From the NCBI GenBank assembly GCA_041493035.1, contig JBGPYB010000096.1, positions 1 through 18,600 on the forward strand: a DNA stretch of 18,600 nucleotides, written 5' to 3'. The translations under genes were made by a program, and so were the position numbers. The first letter of the stretch is position 1; each line of letters begins with the position of its first letter. Below the pieces are notes generated by a model, which saw nothing but the letters and a program-made list of their open reading frames with translations, was not told where the DNA came from and searched no databases. The stretch comes from JBGPYB01 sp041493035. GTDB lineage: Bacteria; Acidobacteriota; Vicinamibacteria; Fen-336. Of this stretch, positions 7,357 through 14,815 are shown in pieces.

Positions 7357-7506
7357 TCAGAGGGGGTTCCGACCTTGAATCAGATTGACCAGCACCATGA
7401 TGACGGCCACGACCAGCAGGATGTGGATCAGGCCTCCCATCGTGTAGGAGCTGACCATCCCCAAGAGCCAGAGCACTATGAGAACCACGCAGATCGTCCA
7501 AAGCAT
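7357..7506 (-). CDS. Lmo0937-like small membrane protein (49 aa)
   Basis: The product has two hydrophobic helices (about 2-17 and 22-42) joined by a short turn (SSYTMGG) and ends LVNLIQGRNPL. This pattern fits the Lmo0937 family, whose function is unknown but which is repeatedly found near stress genes. I chose the ATG at 7506 rather than one 18 codons upstream because a perfect AGGAGG lies 4 bases before it and the family begins with MLWTI. A sigma-54 promoter at 7556-7571 points at it, giving a leader of about 39 bases. It is convergent with the hybrid kinase (25 bases between stops) and divergent from the sigma-54 regulator. Confidence 0.88.
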   Translation of the reverse strand: MLWTICVVLIVLWLLGMVSSYTMGGLIHILLVVAVIMVLVNLIQGRNPL

Positions 7507-7555
7507 TTTGCCTCCTCGGCAGTCGCGGCCGTCGTGAGCCGGCACCTGTTGTACG

Positions 7556-7571
7556 AGCAAGGTCCGTGCCG
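7556..7571 (-). promoter_or_regulatory. Sigma-54 promoter for the Lmo0937-like gene
   Basis: Read leftward, the sequence is CGGCAC-ggacc-TTGCT, with GG at 7570-7569 and GC at 7558-7557. It differs from consensus only in the first base. The predicted start is near 7545. The element ends 3 bases before the ATG of the divergent sigma-54 regulator, so it occupies that gene's translation-initiation region. Confidence 0.78.
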
Positions 7572-7574
7572 CCG

Positions 7575-8912
7575 ATGACGACGCCCCGCGCCTTGATCGT
7601 CGATGACGACCTGGGGTTCCTGGCAGGCTTGGCCGAGCTCGTCAAACGCGAGGGCTTCGTCGTGGCCACCGCCGGCAGCCTGAAGGAAGCCCGCGCGGAA
7701 ATCGCCGCGACTCCGCCCGACATCCTGTTGGTCGACCTTCACCTGCCCGACGGCACCGGGCTCGACCTGCTGGAGGATTTCGAGCCCGCGTCGGCCCCCG
7801 AGGTCGTGTTGATCACCGGAAGTGCCTCCGTCGAGACCGCGGTGGGCGCCCTTCGCTCCGGCGTCGCCGACTACCTGACGAAGCCTGTGGATTTCGCCCG
7901 CGTCAAGATGGCCCTTGGCAACGTGACCCGCGCCCTGGAGATGAGGGGCGAGATTGGCACGTTGCGGGGCGAGCTGCGCAAGCTGGGTCGATTCGGGCCG
8001 CTGATTGGCGCCTCCCCGCCCATGCAGAAGATCTACGACCTGATCGCCCGGGTAGCCGCGACCGACGCCAGCATCCTCGTCAGCGGCGAAACGGGCACGG
8101 GAAAGGAGCTGGTCGCCGAGGCCATCCACAGGCTGAGCCGCCGTAGCAAGAAGCCATTCGTTCCCGTGAACTGCGGGGCACTGTCCTCGCACTTGATCGA
8201 GAGCGAGCTGTTCGGCCACGAGCGCGGCAGCTTCACCGGGGCGGACCGAATGCACAAGGGGTACTTCGAGCGAGCCCACGGAGGAACCCTGTTTCTCGAT
8301 GAGATCACCGAGACCGTCGACATCCAGGTCAGGCTGCTCCGGGCGCTGGAGACGTCCGCGGTGACCCGGGTCGGTGGAACCGAAGAGATCAAGGTCGATG
8401 TGCGCATCGTCGCCGCCACCAGCCGCCGTGTGGAGGAGGCGGTCGCGGCGGGCACACTGCGCGGGGATCTCTACTACCGCCTGAACGTATTCCCGATCAG
8501 CCTTCCACCGCTGCGGGAGCGAGGCGACGACCTCGAGCTGCTGGCCGAGAAGTTCCTGAGCGAGCTGAACCTGGCGGAGGGGACGGCCAAGCATTTCACG
8601 AGGGCGTGCCTCGACCGGCTGCACGTCCATAGCTGGCCCGGCAATGTCCGCGAGCTGCAGAACGTAGTGCGGCGCGCCTTCATCCTGGCCGAGGGGGATG
8701 TCGGCGTCGACTCGCTCCCCCTCGCCGTCAGCGAAGAGATGCCCGCCTCGGGTCTGGTGATGCAGGTCGGGACGCCCATCGCGGAGATGGAGCGTCGCCT
8801 CATTCTAGCGACCCTCGAGCAGTGCGACCGCAACAAACAGAAGGCCGCCGACGTTCTCCAGATCAGCCTGAAGACACTCTACAACCGCCTCAGGGAATAC
8901 AAGGCCGACTGA
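7575..8912 (+). CDS. Sigma-54-dependent response regulator (NtrC/AtoC-type)
   Basis: This 445-aa protein has three domains. The receiver (1-120) carries Asp54 in LLVDLHLPDG and Lys103 in YLTKPVD. The AAA+ domain (about 140-375) has Walker A GETGTGKE (171-178), the sigma-54 contact loop GSFTGA (218-223; canonical GAFTGA with a common Ala-to-Ser change) and Walker B GGTLFLDE. A Fis-type helix-turn-helix ends the protein (about 403-445). It should bind upstream enhancers and open sigma-54 RNA polymerase complexes after phosphorylation, probably by the adjacent PAS hybrid kinase. Six sigma-54-like promoters in this window are its likely targets. A GTG three codons earlier is possible, but the ATG at 7575 fits the family N-terminus. 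A hairpin at 8925-8952 follows the stop. Confidence 0.95.
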   Translation: MTTPRALIVDDDLGFLAGLAELVKREGFVVATAGSLKEARAEIAATPPDILLVDLHLPDGTGLDLLEDFEPASAPEVVLITGSASVETAVGALRSGVADYLTKPVDFARVKMALGNVTRALEMRGEIGTLRGELRKLGRFGPLIGASPPMQKIYDLIARVAATDASILVSGETGTGKELVAEAIHRLSRRSKKPFVPVNCGALSSHLIESELFGHERGSFTGADRMHKGYFERAHGGTLFLDEITETVDIQVRLLRALETSAVTRVGGTEEIKVDVRIVAATSRRVEEAVAAGTLRGDLYYRLNVFPISLPPLRERGDDLELLAEKFLSELNLAEGTAKHFTRACLDRLHVHSWPGNVRELQNVVRRAFILAEGDVGVDSLPLAVSEEMPASGLVMQVGTPIAEMERRLILATLEQCDRNKQKAADVLQISLKTLYNRLREYKAD

Positions 8913-8924
8913 TCCTCCGTTTGT

Positions 8925-8952
8925 CCCGCCTGCCGCGCTTGCGGCAAGCGGG
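8925..8952. terminator. Hairpin terminator between convergent genes
   Basis: The arms CCCGCCTGCCGC and GCGGCAAGCGGG form a 12-base stem with one mismatch and a GCTT loop. It sits between the ends of the sigma-54 regulator (+) and the DUF3309 gene (-), so it could serve both. There is no strong T-run on either side, so termination strength is uncertain. Confidence 0.6.
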
Positions 8953-8956
8953 AAGG

Positions 8957-9109
8957 TCACAGCCTGCCGGTGAGCAGCAGGATCATCAGGATCAGCAACA
9001 CCAGGCCCAGGCCGCCGCTCGGGCCATAGCCCCAGCTGCGGCTGTGCGGCCAGGCGGGTATCGCCCCAAGCAGCATCAGCACGATGATGACCAGCAGAAT
9101 CGTTCCCAT
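8957..9109 (-). CDS. DUF3309 family small membrane protein (50 aa)
   Basis: The product begins MGTILLVIIVLMLL, has the hallmark central segment PAWPHSRSWGYGPSGGLG, and ends in a second hydrophobic helix (GLVLLILMILLL). This is the DUF3309 pattern, a widespread small two-helix protein of unknown function. AAAGGGAGA precedes the ATG at 9109. It lies 45 bases downstream of the CsbD-like gene on the same strand, so it probably shares the sigma-54 promoter at 9354-9369. The gene ends just before a hairpin shared with the convergent sigma-54 regulator. Confidence 0.92.
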   Translation of the reverse strand: MGTILLVIIVLMLLGAIPAWPHSRSWGYGPSGGLGLVLLILMILLLTGRL

Positions 9110-9154
9110 CTCAGATCTCCCTTTCCTCGAGTTGTTGCGCCAAGGGCGGGTGCC

Positions 9155-9319
9155 CTATTTCACCGCGGCCTTGACCGCGTCGACCATCTTCTCGGCCGCC
9201 TGTTTGACCTGTCCGGCCGCCTGGTCGAGCTGCCCTTCCTTCTTCAGCTTCTCGTCGCCGGTCAAGACTCCGGCGGCTTCCTTCACGCGCCCCTTCAGTT
9301 CTTCGGTCTTTCCAGCCAT
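9155..9319 (-). CDS. CsbD family stress protein (54 aa)
   Basis: The product is short, highly charged and helical, beginning MAGKTEELKGRVKEAAG with the typical GDEKLKKEGQLDQAAGQVKQ core and a C-terminal amphipathic helix. CsbD/YjbJ-like proteins are abundant general-stress proteins of unknown biochemistry. A strong AAGGAG lies 7 bases before the ATG at 9319. The sigma-54 promoter at 9354-9369 places the transcript start near 9343, a leader of about 24 bases that includes this ribosome-binding site, so promoter and start fit each other well. In CsbD homologues sigma-B or sigma-S control is common; sigma-54 control would be unusual. Confidence 0.93.
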   Translation of the reverse strand: MAGKTEELKGRVKEAAGVLTGDEKLKKEGQLDQAAGQVKQAAEKMVDAVKAAVK

Positions 9320-9353
9320 ATCATTTCTCCTTCAGCGTTCCTCAACTCCCATG

Positions 9354-9369
9354 AGCAACCTTCGTGCCG
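9354..9369 (-). promoter_or_regulatory. Sigma-54 promoter for CsbD-like and DUF3309 genes
   Basis: Read leftward, the sequence is CGGCAC-gaagg-TTGCT, with GG at 9368-9367 and GC at 9356-9355. It differs from consensus only at the first base. The predicted start near 9343 gives a short leader containing the CsbD ribosome-binding site. Confidence 0.82.
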
Positions 9370-9506
9370 GCGTAGGGGAACAGCGAAACAGGGATTGGCC
9401 GTGGGATTGGGGAAAAACCGGCGGCTGACTCGTGCACTCTCTACAATGCGCCGCGAGTCGAGCTGCGATGAGCCCATCGCCGCCCGCCAGGGCCGCGTTC
9501 CTCGAG

Positions 9507-9522
9507 CGGCACGGAGGTTGCA
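9507..9522 (+). promoter_or_regulatory. Sigma-54 promoter for the BON-domain gene
   Basis: The sequence CGGCAC-ggagg-TTGCA has GG at 9508-9509 and GC at 9520-9521. It matches consensus except for the first base. The predicted start is near 9533, about 123 bases before the BON start codon. Confidence 0.8.
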
Positions 9523-9531
9523 CCAACCTCC
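9513..9531. repeat. Perfect palindrome overlapping the BON promoter -12 element
   Basis: GGAGGTTG, loop CAC, then CAACCTCC. The left arm covers the spacer and the start of the -12 box, and the right arm lies between -12 and the predicted start. It could be an operator that occludes the promoter. The other five sigma-54 sites do not show it. Confidence 0.6.
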
Positions 9532-9655
9532 ACTGCGCGGCGGCGTTTCAGCTGCGAAGTTCTTATTCCGATCGCACTGGGCGACGAGGAAGGGTCGGGG
9601 CTCAGGCGCAACGGCTTACTGGAAGAAGCGAACAAGAAAGCGGAAGTCGAAAGCA

Positions 9656-10177
9656 ATGAAGAGAATGGCACTTACCGTAGCCCTAGTTGGAACGCTCGTC
9701 ACCGCAGGCGCCGTAGCGGCTCGCGCCGACGTCAACGATTCCTGGATCACCACGAAGGCGAAGATCGCCCTCCTCACCTCGGATGGCTTCAGCGTCAACG
9801 GCGCCCACGTCGACACGATCCACGGCAACGTCACGATCCACGGGAAGGTCGCGACCGCCGAGGATCGGACCAGGGCCGAGCAGACGGTCCGCGGCGTGAA
9901 GGGCGTCAAGACCGTGAAGAACCTGCTTCAGGTGGTGCCCAAGGACATGAAGGAGGCGGTCAAAGCCAACGACTCGGACATCAAGGACCGCGTCGAAGCG
10001 TCCTTGAAGACCGACAAGCAGATGGAGGACGTCAAGGTCGCCTCGGTCAACGACGGCGTCGTGCTTCTCAAGGGGAAGACGGACAATCTCACCGAGAAGC
10101 TGCGCGCCATCGAGAACGCGTACTCCGTGAGCGGCGTTCATCGGGTCGCCACCGAGATCGAGACCGGCGAGAACTAA
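9656..10177 (+). CDS. Secreted/periplasmic protein with two BON domains
   Basis: This 173-aa protein has a signal peptide (MKRMALTVALVGTLVTAG, likely cleavage after Ala-Arg-Ala near residue 24) and then two BON domains at about 28-93 and 104-171, with repeated patterns such as VDTIHGNVTIHGKV and VASVNDGVVLLKGK. BON proteins of the OsmY type act in the periplasm in osmotic and envelope stress and are thought to bind membranes or chaperone outer-membrane proteins. The ATG at 9656 has only a weak GGAAG upstream; a frame extending upstream lacks sense and the signal peptide decides the start. It lies downstream of its own sigma-54 promoter and ends before a strong terminator. Confidence 0.93.
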   Translation: MKRMALTVALVGTLVTAGAVAARADVNDSWITTKAKIALLTSDGFSVNGAHVDTIHGNVTIHGKVATAEDRTRAEQTVRGVKGVKTVKNLLQVVPKDMKEAVKANDSDIKDRVEASLKTDKQMEDVKVASVNDGVVLLKGKTDNLTEKLRAIENAYSVSGVHRVATEIETGEN

Positions 10178-10196
10178 CGCCCGCCATCATCCGAAC

Positions 10197-10222
10197 GGGC
10201 ACCTCGCGCGAGCGAGGTGCCC
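10197..10222 (+). terminator. Strong hairpin terminator after the BON gene
   Basis: GGGCACCTCGC, loop GCGA (a stable GNRA-type tetraloop), then GCGAGGTGCCC: a perfect 11-base stem followed by a short TTGCG. It marks the right end of the sigma-54-controlled island. Confidence 0.75.
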
Positions 10223-10277
10223 TTGCGCAGCATGCTGACCCTCCGATACGCTTCATGATACCCGAGGCTCCCCAGGC

Positions 10278-10283
10278 TACACT
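10278..10283 (+). promoter_or_regulatory. -10 box suggesting a leaderless transcript
   Basis: TACACT lies 6 bases before the GTG at 10290, where the first base of the start codon would be the transcription start. There is no Shine-Dalgarno sequence and no clear -35 element. Confidence 0.45.
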
Positions 10284-10289
10284 GCACGT

Positions 10290-12413
10290 GTGAATTCCCC
10301 CGTGCGCGCCGAGGACAAGACGGCCGCCACGCTCGCGGCGATGATGGCTCTCGCCCTGGTCGGCCAGCAGGTCGCCGGCAAGGCCATCCGCGATGCGCTC
10401 TTCCTCTCCGCCTTCCGCGTATCGTCTCTCGCGTGGATGATGATGGCGGCGTCGGTGGTGTCGATCGGGGCGGCCTTTGTCTTCGCGCGCGCCATGAGCC
10501 GGAGGTCTCCGGCTTGGGTCATGACCGTCGGGTTGTCGGCTTCCGCCGTCCTCTTCGTGCTCGAGTGGTGGCTGAGTGCCGTTCGGCCCGCCCTCGTTGC
10601 GGCCGCGGTCTACGTCCACATCGCGCTCTTCGGCCCCGCTCTCGTCTCGGGGCTCTGGTCCCTCGTGAATGAGCGTTTCGATCCGCATGCGGCCAAGTCG
10701 CTGGTGGGGCGGATCGGCGCCGGCGCCTCGATCGGAGGCGTCATCGGTGGCCTGCTGACATGGCTCGGCGCCGGCAGCATTTCGGTCCCGGCGATGCTCC
10801 TCGGCCTCGCCCTCGTCAACGTCGCAGCGCTCGCGGGGCTTCTGGGTCTCCGCACGGCGGAAAGCGCTCATGAACGAGCGCGCACCGACGAGGAGGGGCT
10901 CGTCGACGCGAAGTCCGGGCTTCAGGCGCTCAAGGAGTTTCCCTACCTTCGCAACCTGGCGCTCCTCGTTGGCCTCGCTTCCTTCACCGAGCTTCTCGTC
11001 GACTACGTTTTCAAAGCCGAAGCATCGACTCACTTCTCCGGGAGCGCCGCCCTCGTGGCCTTCTTCGGCCCCTTCTACACGGGGCTGGCCCTCCTGGCCC
11101 TCGCGGTGCAGGCCGTCTTCTCCAAGCGCTCCCTCGACCGCCTCGGGCTCTCCGGAACGGTCGCCCTTCATCCCCTTGCGACGGCCCTGGGGGCGGCCGT
11201 GGCGCTCATCCGCCCCGGCATGGCGAGCGTCCTCGTTGCGCGAGGAGGGAACGGCGTGCTGCGGGATTCTCTCTTCCGCTCGGCCTACGAGCTCCTTTAC
11301 ACGCCCCTCCCTCCCGAGCGAAAGCGGGCGACGAAGGCCGTCATCGACGTGGGAGCCGACAAGCTCGGAGCCGTTCTTGGCGCTGGCGTCGTCCTGGTTC
11401 ACGTCGGCCATCATCCGGTCGGCACGCGGTTTCTACTGCTCGCCGTCATCGCCACGTGCCTGGTCGCGCTGGCCGTGGCTCGCCGCCTGAACGCCGGCTA
11501 TGTCGCAGCGCTCGGGGAGAGCCTCAAGGCCGGACTCGTTCGTCTCGACATCAGCGAGGTCGTGGACTCGACCACGCGCGCGTCGATGACCCACGCCCTC
11601 GACCGGAAGACCATCCTGGCTCAGATCGACGCCCTCCAGGGAGCGGGTGGGGAGACGTCTGTTCCCGGCGTCGCGGCCGCCCGCGATTCCCTCGTCGATG
11701 CGATCGTCGACCTCCGCTCCTCGCGCCTCGATCGCATCCGCATCGCGATCAAAGGGGCCTATCCCGTCGACGTCCGCCTCGTGCCGTTCCTCATTCCGCT
11801 TCTGGGCCGCAACGACGTTCTGCCCGACGCTCTACGCTACCTTCGCGCTGCCGCGCCCCGCTGCACGGGGCTGATCGTCGACTGGCTCCTCGACCCCGAG
11901 ACTCCTCCCGTGGTGCGCCGCCGCATCCCGCGCGTCCTGAAGAGCGTGGCGACGCCGCGCGCTGTCGCCGGCCTTCTTGCGGCCCTCGACGATGCGGTCT
12001 TCACCGTCCGGTACGAGGCCGCCGTGGCCCTGGCCACCCTCACGAGCCGGGATGCAAGCCTGAGCGTCACGCCAGAGGCCGTCTTCCCGCGCGTGATGAA
12101 GGAGCTGACGCAGGACGAAGGGGGCGACAGGATCGTGGACCATACCTTCACCCTCCTGGGACTGGTCCTGGAGCGGGAGCCGCTGCGCACAGCGCTCCGG
12201 GCCCTCCAGACCGAGGATCGTCGGCTCCGCGGAACGGCCCTCGAATACCTCGAGAACGTCGTACCCGAGGGCGTCCGTCTTCATCTCTGGCCGCGGATCG
12301 GATCGGGCGCGATCCAGACGCCGGCGCGCCCTCGCGCGGAAGTGGAGGCCGAGCTGCTCCAGTCGATGACAGGGATACCCCGCAGCCGCATCGGGTCGAG
12401 GATCGGACGTTAG
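10290..12413 (+). CDS. Npt1/Npt2-like (ATP/ADP translocase-like) transporter with soluble repeat-like C-terminus
   Basis: This 707-aa protein has about twelve hydrophobic segments in residues 12-400, beginning with a segment (QQVAGKAIRDALFLSAF) that resembles the first helix of nucleotide-transporter-like MFS proteins. Residues about 410-700 are soluble and helical, with recurring motifs such as VPFLIPLLGRNDVLPDALRY, VARGLLAALDDAVFTVRYEA and a TLLGLVLE stretch, which look like HEAT-type repeats. Such fusions occur in free-living bacteria, where nucleotide exchange is unproven, so the substrate is open. The start is GTG at 10290 without a ribosome-binding site. The stop overlaps that of the convergent kinase by four bases (TTAG). 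Confidence 0.72.
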   Translation: MNSPVRAEDKTAATLAAMMALALVGQQVAGKAIRDALFLSAFRVSSLAWMMMAASVVSIGAAFVFARAMSRRSPAWVMTVGLSASAVLFVLEWWLSAVRPALVAAAVYVHIALFGPALVSGLWSLVNERFDPHAAKSLVGRIGAGASIGGVIGGLLTWLGAGSISVPAMLLGLALVNVAALAGLLGLRTAESAHERARTDEEGLVDAKSGLQALKEFPYLRNLALLVGLASFTELLVDYVFKAEASTHFSGSAALVAFFGPFYTGLALLALAVQAVFSKRSLDRLGLSGTVALHPLATALGAAVALIRPGMASVLVARGGNGVLRDSLFRSAYELLYTPLPPERKRATKAVIDVGADKLGAVLGAGVVLVHVGHHPVGTRFLLLAVIATCLVALAVARRLNAGYVAALGESLKAGLVRLDISEVVDSTTRASMTHALDRKTILAQIDALQGAGGETSVPGVAAARDSLVDAIVDLRSSRLDRIRIAIKGAYPVDVRLVPFLIPLLGRNDVLPDALRYLRAAAPRCTGLIVDWLLDPETPPVVRRRIPRVLKSVATPRAVAGLLAALDDAVFTVRYEAAVALATLTSRDASLSVTPEAVFPRVMKELTQDEGGDRIVDHTFTLLGLVLEREPLRTALRALQTEDRRLRGTALEYLENVVPEGVRLHLWPRIGSGAIQTPARPRAEVEAELLQSMTGIPRSRIGSRIGR

Positions 12414-14758
12414 GCCAGGCCCAGAAGACGATCGCCACCGGCGGCGCGGAAAGCCCCACGCGCGTTCTCGTGACCTTCGCGGGCCTGCGCCACGATCTCT
12501 CGAAAGGCGTCGTCGCCCCGTAGCGCCGCGAGGCTCGGATCTCGTTCGAGCGTGGCCGAAGCCAGGAATCCGCCCCGCACCGACCGGCTGAGCGCCGCCA
12601 TTGCGTCGGTCTCCGCTCCCATTCGAGCCAGGAGGAGGCCGAAGAGAAAGATCGCCTCGGGGTCCTCATGGGCATGAGTGGCCCGTTTCACCGCGGCGAT
12701 CGCTTCCTCCACCTTCCCTTCGAGGAACGGCTCGAAGCAGCGCACGGAGAGCTGGAAGATGGCAGGAAGGCGGCTCATGTCGATGCTCCGAAGCAAGTCC
12801 AGCGCCGCCTTCTCCTGGCCCATGAACGCGAGCCCCAGAATCTTGGGCTCCTGGTCGATGACGGTTCCGACGGGCTCGCGGGCCAGGCGCTCCAGGTCTC
12901 CTTGCACCAGGAGCGTGTAGGCGAGGCTCGTGGGGATGTGGGGATCGAGACGACGAGCCTCCTCGTGAGCGGCCACCGAGGCCTCGAAGAGCCCGCAGTA
13001 GCGGCAGGCGTGAACGAGACCGGCAAAGATCTCCGGATCGTCGCGGTGCGTCTTCGCGACGCCGAGCAGTCGGACCATCGCTTCCGGTGCTCGACCTCCT
13101 TCGGCCTGATGGTGCGCGTAGAGCTTGTGGGCCAGGGTCAGGGCGGGGTTCAGTTCGAGGGCCCGCTCGAAGGCCTCCTCGGCCCTCGCCCGATTGGCCG
13201 CGCCGTCCTCCACGTACTTGCCGATCACGCGATGGCAGCGCGCAAGGCGCGCCCACGCGGGAGCGAAGTCGGGATCTTCTTCGAGGCAGCCGAGGTAGAG
13301 GTCGCGGGCGATGGCCATCTGGTCGTAGCTCCGGCTCACCTCGTTGCCCCGCAGATAGAGCTCGTAGGCCCGCGCGCTCCGCGGGACGTCGCGCTTCGGG
13401 GCGCCCTCCCGCGTGGCGAGCGGGAGCGAGAGCGCCTCGACCAGGCGCCGCGTGAGGTCGTCCTCGAGCTGGAAGAGATCGCCGAGGGGCGATTGTACGG
13501 AATGCGACGCGACCAGGGTTCCCGCCGGGGCCTCGACGAGCTGCGTCGTGGCGCGAAGCTGCTCTCCCGCGCGCAGGATCGTCCCCAGAACCACCAGGTC
13601 GACGTCGGCTTCCGCCGCGATGGCCTTGAGGTCGGGGCTTTCGCCCGCGAAACGCGCCGCCAGTGCGCTGGAACGCACCACCAGGGACGCGATTCCGGAA
13701 AGCGACGTCGCGATGGCATCGGGGAGGCTGTAGGCCAGGAAGTCGGTGTCGGGATCCGGACGCAGTGGCCGAAAGGGGAGTACCACCAGCCGTGTGAGGG
13801 GCCGGGCGAGAACCGCGGGTTCACTACCCCCAGCGCCGACGGCGGCCTCGAAGTCCGCCCGCATCGCCGCCGCAGTCGGGTAGCGGTCGGCCGCCGCCTT
13901 GGCCAGCGCGCGACGGATCACGCGGTCCACCGCGGCCACCGCGGGAGAACCTGTCAGCGCCGGCGGCTGCTCGTGGAGCGTCGCATGGAGCAGCGCCACG
14001 ACCGTCTTGCCCACGAACGCCGGCCGGCCAGCCAGCAACTCGAACAGGATCGCCCCCGCCGCGAAGAGGTCGGTGCGGGCGTCGATAGGGTCCCCGGCGA
14101 TCTGTTCCGGGGCCATGTAGCGGGGCGTCCCCACGAGGACGCCGGTCTCGGTGAGGGCGCCGTCGCTCCCGGAGGCAGAAACCTCGACGGCATCGCTCGG
14201 TCTCGCGAGGCCGAAGTCCAGGACCTTGACGCCGTGGGGCGTCAGGAAGACGTTGGAGGGCTTCAAGTCACGGTGGACGAGGCCGCGATCATGGAGTGCC
14301 GTAAGAGCCGACAGGATGCCGAGGCCCACCGGAGCGGCTTCGGCCACCGTCAGCGGTCCCTGCCGCAGCCGCTCCGCGAGGGGTTCCCCTTCGAGAAGCT
14401 CCATCGCAAGGAACGGTTCGCCTCTCTCCTCGCCCACCTCGTAGAGCTGACAGATGTTCGGGTGGTTCACGCTCGCCGCGGCTCGAGCCTCGCGCCAGAA
14501 GCGCTTCCGCGCCGTGTCGTCGGCGCCCAGCCCGGCGATCTTCTTGATCGCAATGGTCCGCTGCAGGCGCGTGTCGCGGGCGGCGTAGACGATTCCCATT
14601 CCGCCTTGTCCGAGCTTGCGGACGACCTCGTACTGGCCGATGCGCTCCGGCAGCGCATCGGCGGCAGCCGACGGCTCCTCCCGGCCGAAGAGCCATTCGC
14701 GAAGAGCGTTCAACCTGCCGGGCGCACGGCTGCGCGTTTCGTCGTTCTTCTGGGTCAA
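12410..14758 (-). CDS. Serine/threonine protein kinase with TolB-like domain and TPR-like repeats
   Basis: This 782-aa protein begins with a Hanks-type kinase domain (about 43-305): glycine loop GQGGMG (50-55), Lys72 in IAIKK, Glu90, HRD 162-164 with Lys166 and Asn169, DFG 181-183 and APE 216-218. All catalytic residues are present. Residues about 322-447 resemble the TolB/FlgO-like domain found after kinases and adenylate cyclases (VVLPFRPL, LPDAIATSL, VDLVVLGTIL). The rest (about 460-760) is TPR-like helical repeats. No membrane segment is visible, so it is a cytoplasmic signalling kinase with a protein-binding tail. The start is TTG at 14758, preceded by AAGG placed too close to be an ideal site; an in-frame TAA upstream excludes a longer protein. 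Confidence 0.92.
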   Translation of the reverse strand: MTQKNDETRSRAPGRLNALREWLFGREEPSAAADALPERIGQYEVVRKLGQGGMGIVYAARDTRLQRTIAIKKIAGLGADDTARKRFWREARAAASVNHPNICQLYEVGEERGEPFLAMELLEGEPLAERLRQGPLTVAEAAPVGLGILSALTALHDRGLVHRDLKPSNVFLTPHGVKVLDFGLARPSDAVEVSASGSDGALTETGVLVGTPRYMAPEQIAGDPIDARTDLFAAGAILFELLAGRPAFVGKTVVALLHATLHEQPPALTGSPAVAAVDRVIRRALAKAAADRYPTAAAMRADFEAAVGAGGSEPAVLARPLTRLVVLPFRPLRPDPDTDFLAYSLPDAIATSLSGIASLVVRSSALAARFAGESPDLKAIAAEADVDLVVLGTILRAGEQLRATTQLVEAPAGTLVASHSVQSPLGDLFQLEDDLTRRLVEALSLPLATREGAPKRDVPRSARAYELYLRGNEVSRSYDQMAIARDLYLGCLEEDPDFAPAWARLARCHRVIGKYVEDGAANRARAEEAFERALELNPALTLAHKLYAHHQAEGGRAPEAMVRLLGVAKTHRDDPEIFAGLVHACRYCGLFEASVAAHEEARRLDPHIPTSLAYTLLVQGDLERLAREPVGTVIDQEPKILGLAFMGQEKAALDLLRSIDMSRLPAIFQLSVRCFEPFLEGKVEEAIAAVKRATHAHEDPEAIFLFGLLLARMGAETDAMAALSRSVRGGFLASATLERDPSLAALRGDDAFREIVAQAREGHENARGAFRAAGGDRLLGLA

Positions 14759-14778
14759 CCTTGTGCTCGGGTCAGGGG

Positions 14779-14784
14779 ATTATA
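14779..14784 (-). promoter_or_regulatory. Consensus -10 box for the Ser/Thr kinase
   Basis: A perfect TATAAT on the minus strand ends 20 bases before the TTG start, implying a leader of roughly 13-14 bases. No convincing -35 box is seen at 16-18 bases. Confidence 0.6.
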
Positions 14785-14800
14785 CGCCCCGCCTCCGAGC

Positions 14801-14806
14801 TAAGAT
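14801..14806 (+). promoter_or_regulatory. -10-like box for the helicase
   Basis: TAAGAT lies 9 bases before the GTG at 14816, with no Shine-Dalgarno sequence between them. It suggests a near-leaderless transcript divergent from the kinase. Confidence 0.4.
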
Positions 14807-14815
14807 GGCGGCAGC

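Larger units (their letters stand above)
9320..9655. other. Divergent regulatory region between CsbD-like and BON genes
   Basis: These 336 bases contain no credible gene. They hold two divergent sigma-54 promoters (9354-9369 leftward, 9507-9522 rightward) and a palindrome at 9513-9531. A GACTCG/CGAGTC inverted pair near 9427-9460 lies between the promoters and could be part of a shared enhancer. The leader of about 120 bases before the BON gene shows no further feature I can name. Confidence 0.6.

Noticed and set aside
10089..11414. Long leftward frame opposite the Npt-like transporter
   Set aside because: Its product is rich in Gly, Arg, Glu and His without motifs, typical of the antisense of a high-GC membrane-protein gene.
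12668..14803. 711-codon rightward frame opposite the Ser/Thr kinase
   Set aside because: It is a mirror of the kinase gene, which has full catalytic motifs; the antisense product has none.
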